Part shown: one piece after another, positions 35,151-44,400 of the stretch
Position numbering within the stretch: position 1 is the stretch's first letter
Layout: every line of letters starts with the position of its first letter
Assembly (NCBI GenBank): GCA_021787365.1
Contig: JAJYMB010000042.1
Coordinates: 1 to 54,392 of the forward strand
DNA from: Actinomycetes bacterium
GTDB lineage: Bacteria; Actinomycetota; Acidimicrobiia; Acidimicrobiales; Palsa-688
Direction of reading: 5' to 3'
DNA length: 54,392 nucleotides
The notes under the pieces: generated by a model
The model's database searches: none
The model's input: only the letters and a program-made list of their open reading frames with translations
What the model was told of the DNA's origin: nothing
Made by a program: the position numbers and the translations under genes

Positions 35151-36326
35151 ATGGCCGCCGGCACCACCATCGAGGTCCACGGGCATCTGGCCGAGACCGG
35201 CCAACCGGCCAGGGTCCAACTGAGGGGCGGCCGGGTCGCGGCCGTCGAGGTGACCGAGAGCGCGCCCGAACGCTGGGTCGCGCCGGGGTTCGTGGACGCC
35301 CAGGTCAACGGTTTCGGAGGCTTCGACGTGAACGCCCCCGACCCGTCGGCCGACGAGATCTGCGCCATGGTGGAAGCGCTCTGGTGCCAAGGGGTGACCT
35401 CTTTGTGCCCGACCGTGGTGACCCAGAGCGAACAGCAGATGTGCCGGTCCCTGCGGGCGGTGGCGGAGGCGGCCGGCCGCTCCTCCCTCATGGCCCACTC
35501 GTTGCCCATGGCCCACGTCGAGGGGCCGTACCTTTCTCCTGAGGACGGGCCCCGCGGTGCGCACGCCCGGGAGCACATCCGGCCCGCCAGCACGGCTGAG
35601 TACGAGAGGTGGCAAGGCGCGGCAGGCGGGAGGGTCGGTGTCGTGACTTTGGCGCCGGAAGCCCCCGGCGCCCTCGAGTACATAAGGGCACTGGCCGCCG
35701 AGGGGACGGTCATCGCCATCGGGCACACTGCTGCCAGCCCTGCCTTGGTGCGAGAGGCGGCGGACGCCGGCGCCCGCCTCTCGACCCACCTCGGCAACGG
35801 TTGCCATGCGTTGCTGCCCCGGCTGGACAACCCCATATGGGCTCAGCTGGCGGAGGACCGGCTGTGGGGCAGCTTCATCTTCGACGGCCACCACCTCCCA
35901 CCCGAGGTCATGAAGGTCATGCTGAGGGCCAAGGGCCTGGCGCGAGCGCTTTTGGTGAGCGACTCGGTGGCCCTGGCCGGCGCGCCGCCCGGCAGCTACG
36001 AAAGCCCCGTCGGCGGGAGGGTGGAGCTCGGGGCGGACGGGCGGCTCAGCCTGGCGGGTTCGGGCTTCCTCGCCGGCTCGGCCAGCCCGCTCAGGGCCGG
36101 CGCCCGCAATGCGATGGTCCACGCCGGCGTGGGCCTCCGCGCGGCCATGAAGTTGGTCGCGGCCAACCCGGCTCGCCTCTTGGGCCTGGGCGGCCCGTCG
36201 GGACGGGGATCCGTAAGGGTGGGGAAAGCGGCCGATATCGTCGTTTTTCGCCTCGACCAAGAGACAAAGGAGCTTACGGTGGAAATGACTGTCGTTGCCG
36301 GTTCGGTCGTGTACGAAGCGAGGTGA
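35151..36326 (+). CDS. nagA: N-acetylglucosamine-6-phosphate deacetylase
   Basis: 391 residues, 4 bp after the permease stop. Amidohydrolase fold: VAPGFVDAQVNGFGGFDVN (the NagA version without the N-terminal HxH), HVEGPYLSPED (metal-binding Glu), IGHTAASPALV and THLGNGCHALLPR (metal-binding His residues), and LLVSDSVALAGAP (catalytic Asp). It converts GlcNAc-6-phosphate to glucosamine-6-phosphate and acetate in the cytoplasm. Its substrate requires a kinase or phosphotransferase that is not encoded in this window. Operon position between transporter and nagB supports amino-sugar use. Confidence 0.94.
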   Translation: MAAGTTIEVHGHLAETGQPARVQLRGGRVAAVEVTESAPERWVAPGFVDAQVNGFGGFDVNAPDPSADEICAMVEALWCQGVTSLCPTVVTQSEQQMCRSLRAVAEAAGRSSLMAHSLPMAHVEGPYLSPEDGPRGAHAREHIRPASTAEYERWQGAAGGRVGVVTLAPEAPGALEYIRALAAEGTVIAIGHTAASPALVREAADAGARLSTHLGNGCHALLPRLDNPIWAQLAEDRLWGSFIFDGHHLPPEVMKVMLRAKGLARALLVSDSVALAGAPPGSYESPVGGRVELGADGRLSLAGSGFLAGSASPLRAGARNAMVHAGVGLRAAMKLVAANPARLLGLGGPSGRGSVRVGKAADIVVFRLDQETKELTVEMTVVAGSVVYEAR

Positions 36327-36328
36327 CC

Positions 36329-37081
36329 ATGAGGGTAGTTGTTTGCGATGACGCTCTTTCCCTCGGGCGCTACGCCGCGGCAGAGGTGGCGGCCGCTTTA
36401 GCCGCGGCGGAGGGCCCGGGGGGGCGCGCCCGGCTCGTGCTGGCCACGGGGCAGTCCCAGTTCGAGACCCTGGCGGACCTGGTCCGGCGCCCCGTGGCCT
36501 GGGAGCGCGTGGACGTGTTCCACCTCGACGAGTACGTCGGCCTGTCCGCTCTCCACCCGGCCAGTTTCCGGCGGTACCTGAAGGAACGGGTGGCCGACTT
36601 GGTGCCCGCGACCATGCACTACGTAGACCCGTCGTCCCCCGAGCAGCTGCGCGCGCTCGGCCAACTGCTGACGTCCGGGCCGGCCGACGTGGCCCTGGTC
36701 GGCGTGGGCGAGAACGGCCACATCGCGTTCAACGACCCGCCGGCGGACTTCGCGGCCACCGAGCCCTACATCGAGGTCAGCCTGGACGCCCGGTGCCGGG
36801 CGCAACAAGTGGGCGAGGGCTGGTTCGCCCGGTTGGAAGACGTGCCCGAGCGTGCCGTCACCATGTCGGTGCGCACCATCATGAGCGCCCGCAAGATCGT
36901 CTCGGCCGTGCCCCACGACGCCAAGGCGGAGGCCGTCGCCAAGCTGTTGGCCGCCACCAAGCCCATAGCTGAAGTCCCAGCCACGGCCTTGCTCGCGCAC
37001 CCGGACACAACCTTGGTGCTCGACCGCGCTTCGAGCCGGCTCCTGCCGCCCGCGGTCTGGGCCCGGTGCATCGTCCTTTGA
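36329..37081 (+). CDS. nagB: Glucosamine-6-phosphate deaminase
   Basis: 250 residues from ATG 36329, 2 bp after the nagA stop. Motifs: LVLATGQSQFETLADLV (phosphate-binding region), VDVFHLDEYVGLSALHPASF (catalytic Asp of DEY), GVGENGHIAFNDPP (the NagB signature with catalytic His), then TMSVRTIMSARKIVSAVP. It converts glucosamine-6-phosphate to fructose-6-phosphate and ammonia. The signature is fuller than in 6-phosphogluconolactonases, so the call is firm. The reading frame is open far upstream through nagA, but that is a shadow. Confidence 0.94.
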   Translation: MRVVVCDDALSLGRYAAAEVAAALAAAEGPGGRARLVLATGQSQFETLADLVRRPVAWERVDVFHLDEYVGLSALHPASFRRYLKERVADLVPATMHYVDPSSPEQLRALGQLLTSGPADVALVGVGENGHIAFNDPPADFAATEPYIEVSLDARCRAQQVGEGWFARLEDVPERAVTMSVRTIMSARKIVSAVPHDAKAEAVAKLLAATKPIAEVPATALLAHPDTTLVLDRASSRLLPPAVWARCIVL

Positions 37082-37166
37082 AATCGAGATAATGGCCTGG
37101 CTAGGGGGGCCCGGCGGGCAATGGCTCTGGCTACCGGCCGAGCAGGGCGCCGGCAGACGGCTTCCA

Positions 37167-38321
37167 CTAGGGAGAGACCCCCTCGTCCGGGAGAGAGAAA
37201 GTGGTGGTGAGGTCGAGGACCTGGCCTTTGCGGGCAGACTCCTCTGCCTTCAACATGATCTCCAGTTGATGGCGGGCGTGCTCGGCGTTGAGCACCGGCG
37301 TGGTGTGGCCCATCACGCAGTCGGCTAGATGGTCGACCAGGATGGCTCGGCCCAGGCGCGAGGTCCATTGCGCATTGTCCTGTACTTCTGACAACGAGGG
37401 TGCCACCCAACCTCTCAGGCCGGGGACGGCGTCCAACCTGAAGATCTCGAGCCCGCCCGGGTCGGAGCCGGCCACGTTGATCGTCCCCTCCCGGCCGAAG
37501 ATCTCGATCTTCGGGCTCTTGGCCGCGTTGACGTTGAAGGTGCCGTCCACGACAGCGTAGGTGGACCCCCCGAAATCCAGCATCATGAGCACGTTGTCGT
37601 CGGCAGTCACCTCGATCTCTTTGCCGCGGAAAGGTCCGCCCCGTACCGTGCGGACCGGTTCGGTGATACCCGAGAAGGCGACTACTTGTTGGGCCGGGCC
37701 CAAAATGCCAGTGATCTCCTGGATGCCGTAGACGCCCATGTCGAAAAGCGGTCCCGACCCTTTCTGGTAAAACCAGGTAGGGTCGAGAGGCCAGTTCCCC
37801 GAAGCTGGCCCCCCGTGGGAGGACCGCACCCGGGCGAAGGCGACCTTGCCGATGACCCCTTCCCGGACGAGGCGCCGAGCTTCGGACCGGTCGGGGTAGA
37901 GCATGTTGGGCGGGGCGCAGACGACCGTCAAGCCTCGGGCCCGGGCCAGGTCGCAGATCCGGTCGGCGTCGTCCATGGTCGTCGCCAACGGTTTCTCGGT
38001 GGCCAGGTGCTTGCCCTCCAGGAGGATCCTGATGCACGTTTCCCCATGGACCGGGATGGGGGTCAGGTTGAGCACCGCGTCCAGTTCCTTCACCTCGAGC
38101 AACTCGTCGAGGTTGGAGAGAACTTTCGGGATGCCGTACTGAGCCGCCACGGACCTGGCCCGCTCGACCTCAGGGTCGGCTATGGCCACGAGCTCGACCT
38201 TGTGGCGGATGGCCCCGACGTTGGGGAGGACGCCGTAGCTGGCGGTGGCTATCGTGCCCGCCCCGAGTACTCCTAGCCGCAACCGTCGCCCCGTTGTGGG
38301 CTGGGGGCCGGTCTCGTTCAT
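37167..38321 (-). CDS. Gfo/Idh/MocA family oxidoreductase
   Basis: 384 residues, ATG with a strong ggaggag ribosome site. N-terminal NAD(P)-binding Rossmann fold (LRLGVLGAGTIATASYG, VAIADPEVERA) and the EKP motif GKHLATEKPLA, whose Lys is catalytic. The C-terminal alpha/beta domain has GPLFDMGVYGIQEITGILG with the usual D-x-G-x-H-like position read as D-M-G-V-Y, so His is replaced by Tyr. This family oxidises sugars, sugar acids and inositols with NAD(P). It converges on nagB and lies next to a relic of a second family member. Role in the amino-sugar locus is uncertain. Confidence 0.92.
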   Translation of the reverse strand: MNETGPQPTTGRRLRLGVLGAGTIATASYGVLPNVGAIRHKVELVAIADPEVERARSVAAQYGIPKVLSNLDELLEVKELDAVLNLTPIPVHGETCIRILLEGKHLATEKPLATTMDDADRICDLARARGLTVVCAPPNMLYPDRSEARRLVREGVIGKVAFARVRSSHGGPASGNWPLDPTWFYQKGSGPLFDMGVYGIQEITGILGPAQQVVAFSGITEPVRTVRGGPFRGKEIEVTADDNVLMMLDFGGSTYAVVDGTFNVNAAKSPKIEIFGREGTINVAGSDPGGLEIFRLDAVPGLRGWVAPSLSEVQDNAQWTSRLGRAILVDHLADCVMGHTTPVLNAEHARHQLEIMLKAEESARKGQVLDLTTTFSLPDEGVSP

Positions 38322-38360
38322 CGAGCTCCTCCTTGCTCGGGCGGCTGGGCTCCTCGCCCT

Positions 38361-38700
38361 TCAGGCCTTCTCAGGCGTCCTTCTGCTGCCAGTGGGCGCG
38401 GCGGCGTAGAACGCCGTGCAGACGGCGAGGTTGCCCCAAGCGTCGTCGACGCTGGCGACAGGGGCCACCTCGCCCCGGACCAGCGAGACCCAATGAGAAA
38501 CTGCCCCTCCCTCGCCTCCTCCAGGGCCCGCGCCACAGGCTTCGCCGTCAACAGGTGCTCACCGGCCGCAGCGGCAGCCAGGCACATTTGTGGGTTTTGC
38601 TCGACGCTCACGAAACTAGCCACGGCGTCAATGCCACCGTCTTCCACCAGGGCTCGCCAACCCGGCCACTGTACAGCCCCGGGCCCAAGTCTTAGGAGCG
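38361..38700 (-). pseudogene. Relic of a second Gfo/Idh/MocA oxidoreductase
   Basis: From about 38700 a frame reads GWRALVEDGGIDAVASFVSV and QMCLAAAAAGEHLLTAKPVARALEEA, the end of a Rossmann domain with the catalytic Lys of the E/A-K-P motif. About 30 codons later the similarity continues in another frame as SVDDAWGNLAVCTAFYAAA, which resembles the family's C-terminal helix, and ends at a TGA at 38361-38363. The N-terminal nucleotide-binding loop and most of the catalytic domain are missing. It lies directly upstream of, and in the same direction as, the intact family member, suggesting a decayed tandem paralogue. Confidence 0.78.
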
Positions 38701-38726
38701 TCCCGGTTTTTACTGTCGCGACCGGG

Positions 38727-41108
38727 TCATGCGGGGTTGGCTATACCCGGGAAGTACTCCTGGTAGGCAGCCAAGGATAGCGGCGCGTTGGTTAGGTACA
38801 CGAGGTCCTCGCTATTGGCAGAGTAGAAGTACGAGTTGTACTCGACATCATGGGTAGCAATGAAGGAACCGAGGCCCTGGACATAGGTGGGGTCGTCGCC
38901 GGCACCGCCGACGGCAGTCGTCGCGAGCCCCCACTCCGGGATGCTGAGCGGCTTGCCGTGCTCCGCCGCGAAGGCAGCCACGGCAGCAAGGCCGTCGGGC
39001 TCGTTGTAGAGGTCCTGCCAGCGCTGTTCGGCCGTCAACCCGCTTTGGTAGATGCCACTGTCGTAAGCGTCGATGCCGATTATGTTGACGAAGTTGTTCC
39101 CCGGGTACCAGTCTTGCAGGGGGATCGGTTGGTAGTACTGGTTGATCGTCCAGTCGAACTGGAAATCGGCCCCGGGCACAGCCCTCATGGCGGTCACGAT
39201 GTTGTCCCAGTAAGTCGCCCAGTCGGCGTACTCGCTCGAGTCCGTAGGTAGTGCATTGCCGTAGTTGCTCGGGTTGTTGGCTTCCCAGCCGAGACGGATT
39301 ATCGAGTTGCCCATGCCTTCGTTGACGAGGTTTTGTGCCAGCTGAGTGGCGTACTGGTCGTACTCGCCCTCGGCCCCCAAGACTGCCCAGTTAGAGGGTG
39401 CGTCGCTCGGCACCATAGCCTGGCTGATAATCAATCGCCGGCCTGGTTCGGCATTCAGCCAAGTCAGCCAGGCTGCGTCGGAGGAGGGCGGGTTGGCCCA
39501 CCACACGTTGGTCCAGGTCTGCCAGTCTGGCTTGGCGTCGTTGAAAAGCAGGACGCAGTTGTAGGTGGTACCGACGAGGTTGCTGAGCATGGCGAGATCC
39601 GTGAGGTTCATGTCTGGTTCTATGCAGTTCGTCTTCGAGTCCCCGCTCAAGAACGCCCCGGTAGTCGTCGTCGTGGTGGTGGTAGGCATGCTGGCTAAGC
39701 TCGCCCAGGGGGTGAGGGGAGCAAAGCTGATCGTGGACGGCGCCCCCGAGGCGTAGCCGTTGTCGCCGGTCGTGTCGAGCGACCACGTGGTGCCGCTGCC
39801 AGCGGCGTACTCCTGCACCCAGGCGGTCCCAGCGCCAGGGCCCGCCCCGTAAGTGAGCGTGAGCGTGGCAGCGCCGGCGGTGCTCGCTTGCCCCCACCAG
39901 ATGCTGGCCCCGGCTGCACCAGAGTGGAACTGGCTGACGGCGCTGTGCCACGCGCCGACGCCCCCGCCGCCCACAGAAGAAAGCGAGCTTTGGGCCGCGC
40001 TCGAGTAGACGACCAGCAAGTCACCGGCAGCCGGGGAGACGGACAGGTTATAGGTGGTGGCCGAACCCAAAGACGCCGTTACCGGGGAACCCACGGCTGC
40101 AATTGGCTGCGAGCCGCCGCTAGCGGCGAAGAGGGCCGCCACCGTCCACCAGCGCGAGCCGCCGGTCGAGGCCGTGGCGTCGGACGTCGACGTGACATCG
40201 GTCGCATAGACGTTGTTGTCGGTGCTGTAGACGTACCCCGGCGCGGAGCCGGCGCTGTAGCTGACCTGCAGGCCGTACGCGCCCGCCACGTAGAGCTCGC
40301 CCGAGCACGAGGGGGACGTGGCCGCAGGGGTGAGGGGAGCAAAGCTGATCGTGGACGGCGCCCCCGAGGCGTAGCCGTTGTCGCCGGTCGTGTCGAGCGA
40401 CCACGTGGTGCCGCTGCCAGCGGCGTACTCCTGCACCCAGGCGGTCCCAGCGCCAGGGCCCGCCCCGTAAGTGAGCGTGAGCGTGGCAGCGCCGGCGGTG
40501 CTCGCTTGCCCCCACCAGATGCTGGCCCCGGCTGCACCAGAGTGGAACTGGCTGACGGCGCTGTGCCACGCGCCGACGCCCCCGCCGCCCACAGAAGAAA
40601 GCGAGCTTTGGGCCGCGCTCGAGTAGACGACCAGCAAGTCACCGGCAGCCGGGGAGACGGACAGGTTATAGGTGGTGGCCGAACCCAAAGACGCCGTTAC
40701 CGGGGAACCCACGGCTGAAATTGGCTGCGAGCCGCCGCTAGCGGCGAAGAGGGCCGCCACCGTCCACCAGCGCGAGCCGCCAGTCGAGGCCGTGGCGTCG
40801 GACGTCGACGTGACATCGGTCGCATAAACGTTGTTGTCGGTGCTGTAGACGTACCCCGGCGCGGAGCCGGCGCTGTAGCTGACCTGCAGGCCGTACGCGC
40901 CCGCCACGTACAGCTCGCCCGAGCACGAGGGGGATGTGGCCGACGTGGCCGTGGCCAAGGCAATTCCTGTGCTGGGTACCGAGAAAGCGCACAGCAGGCC
41001 TACTGCCAGAGCCGTTGCCTGGAGCGGGCCCCGGAACAACCTACGCGGACGTGGTGATCGTTTGACAGTGCGCGATTGGTTGCTGGGCGATTGGTTGCTG
41101 GTAGCCAC
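38727..41108 (-). CDS. Secreted glycosidase (GH26/clan GH-A-like) with duplicated beta modules
   Basis: About 793 residues from GTG 41108 (a TTG at 41144 is alternative). A basic stretch and hydrophobic ATALAVGLLCAFSVPSTGIA form the signal peptide. Two nearly identical 206-residue units follow, rich in Ser/Gly/Thr and aromatic residues (WWTVAALFAASG, SIWWGQASTAGAATLTLTYG), probably beta-sandwich binding modules. After a Thr linker, the C-terminal about 310 residues resemble a TIM-barrel glycosidase: IIRLGWEANNPSN with the likely acid/base Glu, FQFDWTINQYY, IIGIDAYDSG and LSIPEWGLATT with the likely nucleophile Glu. The spacing fits GH26-type mannanase folds, but the exact family is inferred. 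No sortase signal or anchor is seen. Confidence 0.78.
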   Translation of the reverse strand: MATSNQSPSNQSRTVKRSPRPRRLFRGPLQATALAVGLLCAFSVPSTGIALATATSATSPSCSGELYVAGAYGLQVSYSAGSAPGYVYSTDNNVYATDVTSTSDATASTGGSRWWTVAALFAASGGSQPISAVGSPVTASLGSATTYNLSVSPAAGDLLVVYSSAAQSSLSSVGGGGVGAWHSAVSQFHSGAAGASIWWGQASTAGAATLTLTYGAGPGAGTAWVQEYAAGSGTTWSLDTTGDNGYASGAPSTISFAPLTPAATSPSCSGELYVAGAYGLQVSYSAGSAPGYVYSTDNNVYATDVTSTSDATASTGGSRWWTVAALFAASGGSQPIAAVGSPVTASLGSATTYNLSVSPAAGDLLVVYSSAAQSSLSSVGGGGVGAWHSAVSQFHSGAAGASIWWGQASTAGAATLTLTYGAGPGAGTAWVQEYAAGSGTTWSLDTTGDNGYASGAPSTISFAPLTPWASLASMPTTTTTTTTGAFLSGDSKTNCIEPDMNLTDLAMLSNLVGTTYNCVLLFNDAKPDWQTWTNVWWANPPSSDAAWLTWLNAEPGRRLIISQAMVPSDAPSNWAVLGAEGEYDQYATQLAQNLVNEGMGNSIIRLGWEANNPSNYGNALPTDSSEYADWATYWDNIVTAMRAVPGADFQFDWTINQYYQPIPLQDWYPGNNFVNIIGIDAYDSGIYQSGLTAEQRWQDLYNEPDGLAAVAAFAAEHGKPLSIPEWGLATTAVGGAGDDPTYVQGLGSFIATHDVEYNSYFYSANSEDLVYLTNAPLSLAAYQEYFPGIANPA
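39711..40946. repeat. 618-bp tandem duplication inside the glycosidase gene
   Basis: Positions 39711-40328 and about 40329-40946 are two head-to-tail copies, period 618 bp (206 codons). By eye I count five mismatches, all in the right-hand third of the unit, and only one changes an amino acid (Ala to Ser). The first about 385 bp of each copy are identical. Confidence 0.95.
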
Positions 41109-41416
41109 GCTGGTCCTATCGGCACAGCAGGTGCAACAACCCAACGTTTAGGGCTACCTAACAGGGAAATTGCGGCAATCCGCTTATGTGCTGGCGCCCG
41201 GTACCGAACCTTGAAGACGCTAATAGGCGCTCGCTAAAGGTCGGTCACGGGCCAGAGCACCGAGGTTCCCTGCCCGGCCCTGCGGCTCCTATCCTGGCCG
41301 TGGTTGCCTGCACCTTTGTCGCCGGCGAAGCTGTCTCAACAGCCGACCGCCTGGCTTTGTGGCCTTACAGGCGGCCCGTCTCGAGGGTTACTGCCGCCTA
41401 GCTGGGGCCCCATTTT

Positions 41417-44400
41417 TTACGAACAGCCGCTCGTCGTGCCGCACGAGGGACAGGCGAAGCAGCTACCAGCGCGCTGCATCTGGACACCGCACTGGTAGCA
41501 GTACGGCGCGTCGAGGGACATAGGAGTCGAGCCCGTACCAGCGCCGGTCGCACTTGCACGTCCGGCCGCCGGCCCCGTGAGCCGCTGCTGGTCGCCTGCC
41601 GCTCTGGTCATACCCTCGCGCAGCTCCACCTCCTCGACCTCTCCTGCCTCTGACAACAGTGGCTCGTCGACCGTGGCCGCCTCCTCAACCCCGGGCAGCG
41701 TCGGCTGCAGTCGCTCGGTGACGGTCAGGATCCCAAGGTCTACGCGCTCCGACGTCGTCATGTACTCGACGGCCAAACGCCGGAATATGTAGTCCACGAG
41801 CGAGGAGGCGAACCGCAGCTCGGGGTCGTCGGTCATGCCGGCGGGCTCGAAGCGCATGTTGGTGAAGTGCTTGACGAAGGTCGCCAGTGGCACCCCGTGC
41901 TGGAGCCCCATGCTCACCGAAATAGCGAACGCGTCCATGATCCCGGCCAGCGTCGAGCCCTGCTTGGACACGCTTATGAAGACCTCGCCAGGCCGCCCGT
42001 CGGGGAACTCGCCCACTGTCACGTAACCCTCGCAATCGGCCACCCGGAAAGAGAACGTCGAGGACTTCCGCCGGCGAGGCATGTGCTCGCGGACCGGCCT
42101 TTTGACAACGACGGTCTGCAACTTGAGAGCTTCCTCGAGCTCGGCCACCTTCTCGGCCAGCTCGGCGTCATGCGCCTCTGCCTCGGAAGCGCCCTTGGGG
42201 GCCGCCGGAGTAGCCCCGGTCGCACCCGGCCTCTTGGTCATAGCCAACGGCTGAGCAACTTTACAATTGTCGCGGTATATGGCTATAGCTTTTACACCGA
42301 GCTTCCAGGCCTCTATGTGAAGCTGCTCCACCTCCTCCACCGTCACATCTTCCGGCATATTGACAGTCTTGCTAATTCCCCCAGAAATGAAGGGCTGGAC
42401 GGCAGCCATCATGCGAACGTGCCCGCGGTAATGGATGGCATTATCACCCATAGAGCAGGCGAACACAGCCAAATGGTCGGACGAAAGGTGAGGCGCACCC
42501 ATTATAGACTTATGCTCGTCCATGTAGGCCAGGATGTCGGAGATCTCGTCACTGGAGTAACCCAGCCGGCGTAACGCCCGCGGCACGGTCTGGTTGACTA
42601 TCGACATCGTCCCGCCACCGACCAGTTTCTTGGTCTTTACAAGGCCAAGATCCGGTTCAATGCCAGTCGTATCGCAGTCCATCAACAAGCCGATAGTCCC
42701 AGTCGGAGCCAGCACTGTGGCCTGCGAATTTCGGACGCCATAATTCTCAGCGGTTTCCACCGCGTTGTCCCATGCCTCCTGAGCTGCCGAAAGCAACTCC
42801 GGCGGCACCAGCTCTTCGTCGATCTTTGCCACTTCGCCACGGTGCATGCGCAGTACCTCGACCATCGGCTCCCTGTTGTCGTGGAAGCCAGCGAAAGGCC
42901 CCATCCGCGCTGCTGTCCTCGCCGACACGGCGTAGGCATGGCCAGTCATGAGGGCCGTGATAGCGCCCGCCCATGCCCGGCCCGCATCGGAGTCGTAAGG
43001 AAAGCCTTGGGCCATGAGGAGGGCGCCCAGGTTTGCGTACCCCAGCCCAAGCTCGCGGAAGCGCCTGGCGTTTTCACCGATGGACTTTGTGGGGTAGTCA
43101 GCGTTGCCTACCAGGATCTCTTGGGCAGTGAAAACGACCTCCACCGCAGCCTTGAAGCCCTCGACATCGAAATTACCTTTTTCGTCCAGGAAGGACAGCA
43201 AATTAAGGCTCGCCAGGTTGCAGGCCGAATTATCTAGGTGGAGATATTCGGAGCAAGGATTACTTGCATTTATCCGGCCCGTATTTGGCGCCGTGTGCCA
43301 CCGGTTTATCGTCGTGTCGAACTGCATGCCGGGGTCGGCGCATTCCCACGCGGCCTTGGCGATCTGGCGGAACAGCTCACGGGCCTTCATCGTCTTCAGG
43401 ACTTCGCCGGTCGTCACGGCCCGCAGGTCCCAGTCCTTGTCGTCTAGGACGGCTTGCATGAACTCGTCGGTAACGCGCACCGAGTTGTTCGCGTTTTGGT
43501 ACTGGACGGAGTAGCTGTCCTTCCCGTCGAGGTCCATGTCGAAGCCGGCGTCCCGAAGGGCGCGGGCCTTTCGCTCCTCGATCGCCTTGCACCAGATGAA
43601 GTCCTCGACGTCGGGGTGGTCGGCATTGAGCACCACCATTTTTGCCGCTCTGCGAGTCTTCCCACCCGATTTGATCGTACCGGCCGAGGAATCAGCGCCA
43701 CGCATGAAGCTCACCGGCCCCGACGCAGTGCCCCCACCGCGCAAACCCTCTTTGGAAGAACGGATCTTCGACAGGTTTGTCCCCGCCCCCGAGCCGCCTT
43801 TGAAGATCTTGCCCTCCTCCACGTACCAGTTGAGTATCGAGTCCATGGAGTCCTCGACTGAAAGGATGAAGCAATTATGAACGCGTAGGCCCTCGCTCAG
43901 GTACTCCCCGCTCTCGGTCTGGATGTCGTAGACCTCATGGTCACCGAGTTGCTCGACGACTTCTATCTCTAGCACCTTGGCATCGCGAGCCGGACGCCCT
44001 GGTACGGCAAAGCTTCTCTCGAGTTTCTCAGCTTTAGCAGGATCTACGAAGCCGATCTCTTCTGCGAACAAACGTCGATCACCCTCGTTGCGGATCGCGA
44101 GAGACCAGCACCCGGCCCGGTCGGGCCGCTCACCCTTCTTGAAGCGGACGCGACCAAAGATCCCGAACCTCCCCAAGAGCCTCTGGGCACCCCGTACTAT
44201 TCCTTCCGAAACCATGTCGAACGCCACGCAACTCGATCGCTCGCCCAATGAAACATAACCTTCTGCCTGGAAGATGCTGCGAAGGTAGGCCCTGACTACC
44301 GGGAGGGGTGCCTCGTAGAGCTTCTGAGGGACTGTCATCTCCAGGCCGCGCGTGCTCAAGTCCCAATGCGCGACAAAATCCTCGAGGACCTGGCCGTACA

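Noticed and set aside
33242..35836. 864-codon minus-strand frame opposite the permease and nagA
   Set aside because: Antisense shadow of well-supported genes; composition (His, Asp, Gly, Arg-rich) does not resemble a protein family.
35609..36328. 240-codon upstream extension of nagB
   Set aside because: Overlaps nagA entirely, and NagB similarity begins exactly at the ATG at 36329.
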